From: Pseudomonas sp. Irchel 3A7
GTDB lineage: Bacteria > Pseudomonadota > Gammaproteobacteria > Pseudomonadales > Pseudomonadaceae
Direction: 5' to 3'
DNA length: 64,000 nt
NCBI RefSeq assembly: GCF_900187565.1
Contig: NZ_FYED01000001.1
Span: forward strand, 434,001-498,000
Shown: positions 27,882 through 35,556 of the stretch, piece after piece
How positions within the stretch are numbered: the stretch's first letter is position 1
Layout of the letters: each line of letters opens with the position of its first letter
Program-made: the position numbers and the translations under genes
The notes under the pieces: generated by a model
Seen by the model: the letters and a program-made list of their open reading frames with translations, nothing else
The model's database searches: none
What the model was told of the DNA's origin: nothing

Positions 27882-28444
27882 GGCAGGAACACCCCACGCT
27901 GGGTCAGCAGATCACGGGCCAGGTACAGTGCCGCCAAGGCGCGGCCCTCGGTAAATTGAGGGTTTTGCGCCAGTGCCGACAACTCCCGCAGGTTGACCTT
28001 GCCCAGCCCCATCGGCTCCGGTTCGTCACCTTCAAGACGCTCTTCGTACAAATCGGTGGCCAGCACCACCTGGATTTTCTGGCTCATGTAACCGGGCGAT
28101 AACGACAGCTCCGTCAAATGCTCAAGCTGCCGCGCGCCAAACCCGGCCTCTTCCTTGAGCTCGCGCTCTGCTGCCGCCAGCACATCTTCGCCGGGCTCGA
28201 TGAGCCCCTTGGGCAACGACAATTCGTATTCATCGGTTCCGCCGCAATACTCCTCGACCAGCACCGCATGGTCCGCATCGAGCATCGCCACGATCATCAC
28301 CGCGCCATAACCGGTGCCTTTGCCGACCAATCGCTCGTAAGTGCGCTCCTCACCATTGGAAAAGCGCAGTTTCAGCTCCTCGACGCAGAATAAACGGCTG
28401 GTGGCAACGATCTCGCGGGCGAGGATGGTGGGTTTCTGGCGCAT
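27878..28444 (-). CDS. nudE: ADP-compound hydrolase NudE
   Basis: A 188-residue Nudix hydrolase. The Nudix box is GLIEPGEDVLAAAERELKEE followed by AGF, matching GX5EX7REUXEEXGU. NudE cleaves Ap3A, ADP-ribose and NADH. It is the first gene of the pair with cysQ and is divergent from yrfG, an arrangement shared among pseudomonads. Confidence 0.93.
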   Translation of the reverse strand: MRQKPTILAREIVATSRLFCVEELKLRFSNGEERTYERLVGKGTGYGAVMIVAMLDADHAVLVEEYCGGTDEYELSLPKGLIEPGEDVLAAAERELKEEAGFGARQLEHLTELSLSPGYMSQKIQVVLATDLYEERLEGDEPEPMGLGKVNLRELSALAQNPQFTEGRALAALYLARDLLTQRGVFLP

Positions 28445-28534
28445 GAGCGGCTCCTGAGCGATAGCGGGTTACTATACCCGGCCTATCCTGATTGTTGTCC
28501 CCGGATACCTTTTTTATCGCTGGAGAAGTTTTTT

Positions 28535-29197
28535 ATGTCCCCGCTGCCCTGGCACGACATCGACACCGTTCTGCTGGACATGGACGGCACGTTGTTGGAC
28601 CTGCACTTCGACAACCATTTCTGGCTGGAGCATCTGCCCCAGCGTTACGCCGAACTGCACGGGGTCAGCCGGGCCATGGCCGAGCTTGAGTTGCAACCGT
28701 TGTTCGAGCGCCACGCCGGTCAGTTGCAGTGGTATTGCCTGGATTTCTGGAGTGCCGAGCTCAAGCTGTCCGTGCGTGAACTGAAACTGGAAACCGCGCA
28801 CCTGATTGCCCTGCGCCCGGACGCGGATACTTTTCTGGCGGCGATCAAAAAGGCCGGCAAACGCGTGGTGCTGATCACCAATGCTCACCGTGATTCACTG
28901 TCATTGAAGCTGGAAAAAATCGAACTGGCACCGTATTTCGAGCGCTTGATCAGTTCCCACGATTATGGTTTCCCCAAGGAAAACCCGCAGTTCTGGGACG
29001 CCTTGAGGGAGGACATCGATTTCGATCCCGCGCGTAGCCTGTTTATCGACGACACCTTGTCGATCCTGCGCAGTGCGCGGGATTTTGGTGTGTCGCACCT
29101 GTTGGCCGTGAGCGAGCCGGACAGTCGCCAGGGACCGAGGGACACGGCGGAATTTGCGGCGGTGGAGGATTATCGGGATCTGATTGCCGGGCTTTAG
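28535..29197 (+). CDS. yrfG: HAD-family GMP/IMP nucleotidase
   Basis: A 220-residue haloacid-dehalogenase hydrolase. Motif I is LLDMDGTLLDLHFD, motif II LITNAHR, motif III Lys in FPKENPQF, and motif IV FIDDTLSIL. The cap and length match YrfG, which dephosphorylates GMP and IMP. It is divergent from nudE-cysQ. Confidence 0.93.
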   Translation: MSPLPWHDIDTVLLDMDGTLLDLHFDNHFWLEHLPQRYAELHGVSRAMAELELQPLFERHAGQLQWYCLDFWSAELKLSVRELKLETAHLIALRPDADTFLAAIKKAGKRVVLITNAHRDSLSLKLEKIELAPYFERLISSHDYGFPKENPQFWDALREDIDFDPARSLFIDDTLSILRSARDFGVSHLLAVSEPDSRQGPRDTAEFAAVEDYRDLIAGL

Positions 29198-29211
29198 ACC
29201 GAGTCGCCTAA

Positions 29212-29336
29212 TTCGCGAGCAGGCTCGCTCCCACAATGGATCTGCGTCGTGCACACACTCTGTGCTCGCTACAGATCAAATGTGGGAGCGAGCCTGCTCG
29301 CTACAGATCAAATGTGGGAGCGAGCCTGCTCGCGAA
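29212..29336. repeat. REP cluster with a 32-bp tandem duplication
   Basis: An inverted REP arm (29212-29235) is followed by two tandem identical 32-base units (29263-29294 and 29295-29326). Each unit contains TGCTCGCTACAGATCAAA plus a REP arm, and a final arm end follows. It appears to be a recently expanded REPIN. Confidence 0.88.
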
Positions 29337-29350
29337 AGCGGTCTTGAAGA

Positions 29351-29800
29351 TTACTCGGGAATCCGCAACACCTGCCCCGGATAGATCTTGTCCGGGTGCT
29401 TGAGTTGCGGTTTGTTGGCCTCGAAGATTTTTTGATACTTGTTCGGATCGCCATACACGCGCTTGGAAATCGCGCTGAGCGTGTCGCCCTTCTCGACCGT
29501 GACAAACTTCGCGGCCGGAGCCACGGCGCCGGTCACCGTGATCTGATCGTCAACACCGCTGACGCCGGCCACGTTGCCCAACGCCAACAGGATTTTTTCC
29601 TTCTCCTCCTGGCTGCCCGCTTCACCCGTGGCGATAACCTTATCGCCCTCGACTTTCACCTGAATCCTGGAAGTATCGATCCCCGTCAGCGCGCTCTGCA
29701 CATGCTTGGTCAACGCTTCACTGTTGGCTTCGGCCTTGTCCGGCGTCAGCGCATCAAGGATTTTTTCACCGGCTTCTTTAAGAAAACTGAACAGGCTCAT
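29351..29800 (-). CDS. kbp: BON-LysM potassium-binding protein Kbp
   Basis: A 149-residue cytoplasmic protein, the same length as E. coli Kbp (YgaU). It has an N-terminal MSLFSFLKEAGEKI, a BON domain (about 25-90: IQVKVEGDKVIATGEA, VSGVDDQITV) and a C-terminal LysM (TVEKGDTLSAISKRVYGD, YPGQVLRIPE). Kbp binds K+ and supports growth at high potassium. ATG 29800 is preferred to the upstream in-frame start because it gives the exact family N-terminus. Confidence 0.93.
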   Translation of the reverse strand: MSLFSFLKEAGEKILDALTPDKAEANSEALTKHVQSALTGIDTSRIQVKVEGDKVIATGEAGSQEEKEKILLALGNVAGVSGVDDQITVTGAVAPAAKFVTVEKGDTLSAISKRVYGDPNKYQKIFEANKPQLKHPDKIYPGQVLRIPE

Positions 29801-29949
29801 CGTGTGCTCTCCCTGGGAATTAGTGTCCAGACGCAAAAGCCTAGACCACGGTTGCCAAACACGACTTCAAACCGACCAATGACGCCGCTTCGCGCCAAGC
29901 GATAGAATCCGCCCCTGCTCACCCCCCCTGGATCCGCCCTGGAGCGAAG

Positions 29950-30837
29950 ATGGACATCAAGCAACTGAAATTCCTCATCGCTCTCGACGAAACCCGGCAC
30001 TTCGGCCAGGCGGCCGCGCGCTGTCACATCACCCAGCCGACCCTGTCCATGCGCCTGCGCAGCCTCGAGGAAGAACTCGATCTGCCGCTGGTCAATCGCG
30101 GACAACGCTTCGAAGGCTTTACTGCTCCGGGCGAACGGGTGCTGGCCTGGGCGCGCACGGTGCTGGCGGCCTATGACGGTTTGTACGCCGAGGCGGCCGC
30201 CTGTCGCGGCAATCTGGTCGGCACCTTGCGTCTGGGCGTGGTGCCGCTGTCGAGCTTCGACCCACTGCCGCTGTTGCAACGCCTGCACGCAGAGCACCCG
30301 AACCTGCGCTTTGAATTGTCGGCGCTGAGCTCCGAGCAAATCCTCGAACAATTGGCGAACAATCGCCTGGATCTCGGTGTGTCGTACCTGGAACGCCTTG
30401 ATGCCGAACACTTTGACTCGCTCACTTTCAGTGAAACCCGCATGGGTCTGCTTTACGATCAACGTTTCTTTACCTTTGGCGAGCGGCCGCTGAGTTGGGA
30501 ATCGTTGATCGAGCTGCCGCTGGGCATGCTCACCAGCGGCATGCACTTTCGCCAGTCCATCGACCATAATTTCCACAGCCGCGGGCTCACCCCGCAGCCG
30601 TTGTTGCAGACCGATGCCGTGCATCAACTGTTACAGGCTGTGCATGGCGGCTTGTGCTGCGCCGTGATGCCACTGGACGGTGGCCTCGAAGACCTGACTG
30701 ATCATTTACGCCTGCAGCCGATCGAAAACGCCCAGACCCTTGGCCGCCTGGGGCTGATCATGCGTCGTACCGCCCCTCGTTCGGCGCTGGCAGAAGCCTG
30801 TTTCGCGATTTATCAGCAATCGCTGATGGGTGCTTGA
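29950..30837 (+). CDS. LysR-family transcriptional regulator
   Basis: A 295-residue LysR protein: N-terminal HTH (MDIKQLKFLIALDETRHFGQ; CHITQPTLSMRLRSLEEEL) and an effector domain (GTLRLGVVPLSSFDPLPLL). It lies 92 bases upstream of fdhD on the same strand. In Pseudomonas this regulator accompanies fdhD and the YdeP-type oxidoreductase, so control of formate-dehydrogenase-like genes is plausible but inferred. Confidence 0.9.
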   Translation: MDIKQLKFLIALDETRHFGQAAARCHITQPTLSMRLRSLEEELDLPLVNRGQRFEGFTAPGERVLAWARTVLAAYDGLYAEAAACRGNLVGTLRLGVVPLSSFDPLPLLQRLHAEHPNLRFELSALSSEQILEQLANNRLDLGVSYLERLDAEHFDSLTFSETRMGLLYDQRFFTFGERPLSWESLIELPLGMLTSGMHFRQSIDHNFHSRGLTPQPLLQTDAVHQLLQAVHGGLCCAVMPLDGGLEDLTDHLRLQPIENAQTLGRLGLIMRRTAPRSALAEACFAIYQQSLMGA

Positions 30838-30929
30838 TCGACGGCATCTATCGGCAGATCAGTAATAGCGATTAGACGCGACAGTTTGCCGCGCCTAGTC
30901 TTTAAGCTGATCAACCCCTCGGTGATGCC

Positions 30930-31769
30930 ATGAACCCCAAGCGCCCTTCCTGCCCGGCGCCCGCCCTCGAAACGCCCGCGCCTGCAGCCAGCCAGACATA
31001 CAGCTACAGCAACATTGAAAACGCCGAATCGGCCAGCACTGCGTTGGCCGAGGAAGTGGCGTTGGCGATTGCCTACAACGGCATCAGCCAGGCCGTCATG
31101 CTGGTGACGCCGAGCGATCTTGAAGACTTTGTCGTCGGTTTCAGTTTGGGTAGCGGCATCATCGAAGACGTCAATGAAATCTATGACCTGCAACTCAGCG
31201 GCTCGGGGTCGGCGCAGTATGCGCAAGTGACCATCGCCAACCGCGCCTTCTGGAACCTCAAGCTGCAGCGTCGACAAATGGCGGGCACCAGCGGTTGCGG
31301 GCTCTGCGGCGTGGAAGCGGTCGAGCAAGCCTTGCCAGATCTCAAGGTATTACCCGGCGCGCCATTGCCGCCCGCCGAATGGCTCGACGGCCTGCGCCAA
31401 CGCATCGGCGCGTTCCAGCCGCTGGGCCAGTACAGCGGCGCAGTGCACGCGGCGGTGTTCATGAACGACAAGGGTGAGTTGTTGCTCGGCCGTGAAGACA
31501 TCGGCCGCCACAACGCCCTCGACAAACTGATCGGCGGGCTGATCCGTCGCAACATCCCGCTCACGGGTGGGCTGGCGATTGTCACCAGCCGTTGCAGCCT
31601 CGAATTGATCCAGAAAGTTTTGCGCGCCGGCATCCAGACCCTGGTCAGCCTGTCGTCGCCCACGGGCCTTGCCGTGCAGTGGGCCCGTCGCCACAACCTC
31701 AACCTCATCCATCTGCCACAAAAGAATGCGCCGCGGGTCTACAGCCCAGCGTTGGAGAATCAAGCGTGA
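30930..31769 (+). CDS. fdhD: Formate dehydrogenase accessory sulfurtransferase FdhD
   Basis: A 279-residue protein with the FdhD motif TSGCGLCGVEAV, whose cysteines pass sulfur from IscS to the molybdenum cofactor. EDIGRHNALDKLIGG and the C-terminal LVSLSSPTGLAVQWAR are further family hallmarks. The stop overlaps the GTG start of the molybdoenzyme gene (GTGA at 31766-31769), strong evidence that it matures that enzyme. Confidence 0.95.
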   Translation: MNPKRPSCPAPALETPAPAASQTYSYSNIENAESASTALAEEVALAIAYNGISQAVMLVTPSDLEDFVVGFSLGSGIIEDVNEIYDLQLSGSGSAQYAQVTIANRAFWNLKLQRRQMAGTSGCGLCGVEAVEQALPDLKVLPGAPLPPAEWLDGLRQRIGAFQPLGQYSGAVHAAVFMNDKGELLLGREDIGRHNALDKLIGGLIRRNIPLTGGLAIVTSRCSLELIQKVLRAGIQTLVSLSSPTGLAVQWARRHNLNLIHLPQKNAPRVYSPALENQA

Positions 31770-34114
31770 GTCAACACCGTCAAGCCGACCAGACCCCCGT
31801 CCCTCGCTACAAGCCCTACAAAGGCCCGGCCGGTGGCTGGGGCGCACTGATCAGCGTCGCCCAAGCCTGGTTGACCAGCGACAACGCACTGAAAAACCTG
31901 CGCATGATGCTCAAGACCAACAAGAACGGCGGCTTCGATTGCCCCGGTTGCGCCTGGGGTGATTCGCTGGAAGGCGGCATCGTGGCGTTCTGCGAAAACG
32001 GCGCCAAAGCGGTGAACTGGGAAGCGACCAAACGTCGTGTCGATGGCAAATTCTTCGCCAGACACAGCGTCACTTCGCTGCTGGAGCAGAGCGACTACTG
32101 GCTCGAATACCAGGGCCGCCTGACCGAGCCGTTGAGCTACAACGCCGAAACCGATCGCTACCAGCCCATCAGTTGGGACGATGCGTTTGCCCTGATCGCC
32201 AAGCACCTGCGCGGTTTATCGAGCCCGGATCAAGCCGAGTTCTACACCTCGGGGCGCGCAAGCAACGAAGCGGCTTTCCTCTATCAGTTGTTTGTGCGCG
32301 CCTACGGTACCAACAACTTCCCCGACTGCTCGAACATGTGCCACGAAGCCAGCGGTGTTGCGTTGTCGCAGAGTGTTGGCGTCGGCAAAGGCACCGTGAC
32401 CTTCGACGACTTCGAACACGCCGATGCGATTTTCGTCTGGGGCCAGAACCCGGGCACCAACCACCCCCGGATGCTCGAACCGCTGCGTGAAGCGGTCAAG
32501 CGCGGCGCGCAGGTGGTGTGCATCAACCCGCTCAAGGAACGGGGTCTGGAACGTTTCCAGCACCCGCAACATCCGATCGAAATGCTCACCAACGGCGACA
32601 AACCGACCAATACCGCGTACTTCCGTCCGGCATTGGGCGGTGACATGGCGGTGCTGCGCGGCATGGCCAAATTTCTGCTGCAGTGGGAGCGCGATGCGCA
32701 GAAGGCTGGCACCGAGGCGGTGTTCGATCACGATTTCCTCAACGCACACAGCGTCAATGTCCTGGACTACCTGGCCGCCATTGACGACACCTCGTGGGAG
32801 CAGATCATCGAGCAGTCAGGCCTGTCCCTTGTTGAGATCGAGCAAGCGGCGCGCATGTACGCCAAGGGCAAGAACGTCATCATGTGCTGGGCCATGGGCA
32901 TCACCCAGCATCGCCACTCGGTGGCGACCATCCAGGAAATCGCCAACCTGCAGCTGCTGCGCGGCAACATCGGTCGGCCAGGCGCTGGCCTGTGCCCGGT
33001 GCGTGGCCACAGTAACGTGCAGGGTGACCGGACCATGGGCATCAACGAACGCCCGCCAGTGGCATTCCTCGATGCGCTGGAGCGTCGCTTCCAGTTCAAG
33101 GTCCCCCGTGAAAACGGTCACAACGTGGTCGAGGCGATTCACGCCATGGCCGAAGGTCGGGCAAAAGTGTTTATCGCCCTGGGCGGCAACTTCGCCCAGG
33201 CCACCCCTGACAGCCCACGGACCTTCAAGGCCCTGAGCAATTGCGACCTGACCGTGCAGATCAGCACCAAGCTCAACCGCAGCCACCTGGCCCATGGTAA
33301 AGACGCGCTGATCCTGCCATGCCTGGGCCGGACCGACATCGATCGGCAAGCTGAAGGTCCACAAGCGGTGACCGTCGAAGACTCATTCAGCATGGTCCAT
33401 GCCTCCAACGGTCAGCTGGAGCCGCTGTCGAACCAGATGCGCTCGGAGCCGGCAATACTTGCCGGCATCGCCGCTGCCACGCTGGGCAGCCACCCGGTGG
33501 ATTGGAACTGGCTGGTGGCGGACTACAGACGCATCCGCGACCTGATTGCCGACACCATTCCCAACTTCAAGGACTTCAACGAGAAGATCAAGAATCCCGG
33601 CGGTTTCTATCTGGGCAACAGTGCCGGGGCTCGCAAGTGGAACACCGCGTCGGGCCGGGCCAATTTCCGTCCGAACGTATTGCCCAAGGATCTGGTACAC
33701 GAACGCACCCGCGCCACTGGCGTATTGCCCGATCTGATCCTTCAATCGATGCGTTCCCATGATCAGTACAACACCACGATCTATGGCCTCAACGACCGTT
33801 ATCGCGGCGTGAAAGGTCAGCGTGATGTGTTGTTCGTGAATGAAGCCGACATCATTCGCCTGGGCTTCAAGCCGGGGCAGAAGGCTGACATCGTGTCGCT
33901 GTGGGATGATGGTGTCGAACGTCGGGTGAAAGGCTTCACGCTGCTGGCGTTTGATATCCCGGCCGGGCAAGCGGCGGCGTACTATCCGGAAGTGAATCCG
34001 CTGGTGCCGCTGGAAAGCACCGGGGACGGCAGCCATACACCGACGTCGAAGTTCGTGGCGATCCGCTTGGAAGCGGCGAGTGAGACCGGGTTGATCATGG
34101 CCAAATCGGCTTAA
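31766..34114 (+). CDS. FdhF/YdeP-family molybdopterin oxidoreductase (formate dehydrogenase-like)
   Basis: A 782-residue molybdopterin enzyme starting at GTG 31766. DCSNMCHEASGVALSQSVG aligns with the active-site CARV-Sec-HGPSVAGLHQSVG of E. coli FdhF, with Cys192 in place of selenocysteine and the following His kept. The N-terminus has only CPGC and lacks the four-cysteine Fe-S motif of classical FdhF, as in YdeP proteins. Cofactor segments include VFVWGQNPGTNHPRM-type and CINPLKERG sequences and a C-terminal dinucleotide-binding domain. The natural substrate of YdeP proteins is uncertain. Confidence 0.92.
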   Translation: MSQHRQADQTPVPRYKPYKGPAGGWGALISVAQAWLTSDNALKNLRMMLKTNKNGGFDCPGCAWGDSLEGGIVAFCENGAKAVNWEATKRRVDGKFFARHSVTSLLEQSDYWLEYQGRLTEPLSYNAETDRYQPISWDDAFALIAKHLRGLSSPDQAEFYTSGRASNEAAFLYQLFVRAYGTNNFPDCSNMCHEASGVALSQSVGVGKGTVTFDDFEHADAIFVWGQNPGTNHPRMLEPLREAVKRGAQVVCINPLKERGLERFQHPQHPIEMLTNGDKPTNTAYFRPALGGDMAVLRGMAKFLLQWERDAQKAGTEAVFDHDFLNAHSVNVLDYLAAIDDTSWEQIIEQSGLSLVEIEQAARMYAKGKNVIMCWAMGITQHRHSVATIQEIANLQLLRGNIGRPGAGLCPVRGHSNVQGDRTMGINERPPVAFLDALERRFQFKVPRENGHNVVEAIHAMAEGRAKVFIALGGNFAQATPDSPRTFKALSNCDLTVQISTKLNRSHLAHGKDALILPCLGRTDIDRQAEGPQAVTVEDSFSMVHASNGQLEPLSNQMRSEPAILAGIAAATLGSHPVDWNWLVADYRRIRDLIADTIPNFKDFNEKIKNPGGFYLGNSAGARKWNTASGRANFRPNVLPKDLVHERTRATGVLPDLILQSMRSHDQYNTTIYGLNDRYRGVKGQRDVLFVNEADIIRLGFKPGQKADIVSLWDDGVERRVKGFTLLAFDIPAGQAAAYYPEVNPLVPLESTGDGSHTPTSKFVAIRLEAASETGLIMAKSA

Positions 34115-34135
34115 TGCGGCGTTTTATCTGGCCTC

Positions 34136-34229
34136 TTCGCGAGCAGGCTCGCTCCCACATTGAATCTTCTGTAGGCACAGACATTTGTACTCGCTCCGGC
34201 CCCACTGTGGGAGCGAGCCTGCTCGCGAA
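34136..34229. repeat. REPIN (opposite arm order)
   Basis: TTCGCGAGCAGGCTCGCTCC arm at 34136-34159 and its reverse complement at 34206-34229. The rest of the gap to 34470 holds one hairpin and no gene I can support. Confidence 0.9.
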
Positions 34230-34286
34230 AGCGGTAAGATGTTCAACACGTTTTCCGAATCGAATACTTTCCTAACGCCCACAAAA

Positions 34287-34313
34287 AAGGCCGTTTTCTC
34301 ACAAAAACGGCCT
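34287..34313 (-). terminator. Terminator-like hairpin
   Basis: AGGCCGTTTT / AAAACGGCCT stem with a CTCAC-type loop. Only the minus strand has a following T-run, yet no minus-strand gene ends here, so its role is unclear; weak termination of the plus-strand fdh operon is possible. Confidence 0.55.
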
Positions 34314-34470
34314 ATCCGAAGTAGCTAAAGACCGGCGAAAAACACTTAAGTTCCGCCCAAAAAACAGCAACTTATAGAAATGTGCTCAAGTCGTGTTACT
34401 CGTCGGATTTCGATTGTCAGGCCCATGCCACAGCCTCAGGATCGCGGCGTCATCCCCTTGAGGTTCCTCC

Positions 34471-34965
34471 ATGAAGTTCTCCTCGATTCTCTTGTTGTCC
34501 CTTGGCCTGGTCAGTGGCATTGCTTCTGCTGGCGGCACCACCGAAGCAGGTGTGGGTGGCGCATTGGGCGGGGTTCTAGGCTCGGTCGTCGGCCAGTCAA
34601 TTGGCGGTAATACCGGTTCCACTATCGGCGCGGCCCTGGGCGGCGCGGGTGGTAGCGCCGTCGGCGCAGACAAACGCAGCCGTGGCGAAGCCGCCATTGG
34701 CGGTGCGTTGGGCGCAGCAGGCGGTAACGTGGTCGGCCGCAGCATGGGCGGCACCACCGGCAGCCTGATCGGTTCCGCTGCGGGCGGCGGTGCCGGTGGC
34801 GCGCTGGGTAACTATATGGGCAACAAGAGCGATGACGATGACGATGATCATCGCTCCTACCGTGACCGTGGTGATCGTCGTTACTACCGTGATGGCCACC
34901 CGGGTCGCGGTCATGCCTACGGCCATCGCAAGCACCACCACAAGCACTACCGCCACCGTCACTGA
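34471..34965 (+). CDS. Glycine-zipper envelope protein with Asp/His-rich tail
   Basis: A 164-residue protein. The signal peptide is about residues 1-20 (LLLSLGLVSGIASA). Residues 25-115 are a long glycine-zipper region with repeated GGALGGVLGSVVG / GSTIGAALGGAGG motifs, expected to insert in the outer membrane. The tail is unusual: six consecutive aspartates, Tyr/Arg/Asp-rich sequence, and a very His-rich basic end (HRKHHHKHYRHRH). The tail might bind metals or nucleic acid; that is speculation. A terminator follows. Confidence 0.82.
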   Translation: MKFSSILLLSLGLVSGIASAGGTTEAGVGGALGGVLGSVVGQSIGGNTGSTIGAALGGAGGSAVGADKRSRGEAAIGGALGAAGGNVVGRSMGGTTGSLIGSAAGGGAGGALGNYMGNKSDDDDDDHRSYRDRGDRRYYRDGHPGRGHAYGHRKHHHKHYRHRH

Positions 34966-34993
34966 GACCAAAACGGTTTCGCTGGCAGGTAAA

Positions 34994-35025
34994 AAAATCG
35001 CAGCCCCAGGGCTGCGATTTTTTTT
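34994..35025. terminator. Bidirectional terminator
   Basis: AAATCGCAGCCC / GGGCTGCGATTT with A-run and long T-run; it separates the convergent glycine-zipper and thioesterase genes. Confidence 0.92.
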
Positions 35026-35032
35026 GCCTGAA

Positions 35033-35464
35033 CTAAACCGCCAGACGTTCGAGGGCGTTGCGCAATCCGGCCGGAATTGCCACCGGCTGGTTTGACGCCC
35101 GATCCACAAACACATGCACAAAGCGCCCCGCCGCACAGGCCTCGTCCTCCCCCTGTTTGAACACCGCCAACTCATACTGCACCGAGCTGTTGCCCAGTTT
35201 GCCTACCCGCAGACCGATCTCGATCCGGTCAGGAAATGCGATGGAAGCAAAGTAATCGCACGCCGAACTCACCACGAAACCCACCACCTCACCATCGTGG
35301 ATGTCCAGGCCGCCGACTTCGATCAGGTAGGTGTTCACCGCCGTGTCGAAAAAGCTGTAGTAGGTGACGTTGTTCACGTGACCGTAGGCGTCGTTGTCAT
35401 GCCAACGGGTAGTGATGGGCTGGAAGTGCGGGTAGTCGGTGCGTTGGGGCATCGGGTTGGACAT
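35033..35464 (-). CDS. Acyl-CoA thioesterase (4-HBT / YbgC-like)
   Basis: A 143-residue hotdog thioesterase. The motif [22 protein letters not shown] has the catalytic Asp and the conserved HVNN of the 4-hydroxybenzoyl-CoA thioesterase family. The acyl substrate is not predictable. It converges on the glycine-zipper gene. Confidence 0.88.
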   Translation of the reverse strand: MSNPMPQRTDYPHFQPITTRWHDNDAYGHVNNVTYYSFFDTAVNTYLIEVGGLDIHDGEVVGFVVSSACDYFASIAFPDRIEIGLRVGKLGNSSVQYELAVFKQGEDEACAAGRFVHVFVDRASNQPVAIPAGLRNALERLAV

Positions 35465-35521
35465 CAGTATCGGTTCCTGAGGTTGAGTGGCCAGTTTAAA
35501 GCGAACACCGCGTCATCGTTC

Positions 35522-35545
35522 TTCGTGAGCAGGCTCGCTCCCACA
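35522..35545. repeat. Single REP
   Basis: One arm only, TTCGTGAGCAGGCTCGCTCC onward to CCCACA, with one mismatch to the REPIN arm; no partner arm is nearby. Confidence 0.8.
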
Positions 35546-35556
35546 TTTATCGCATT

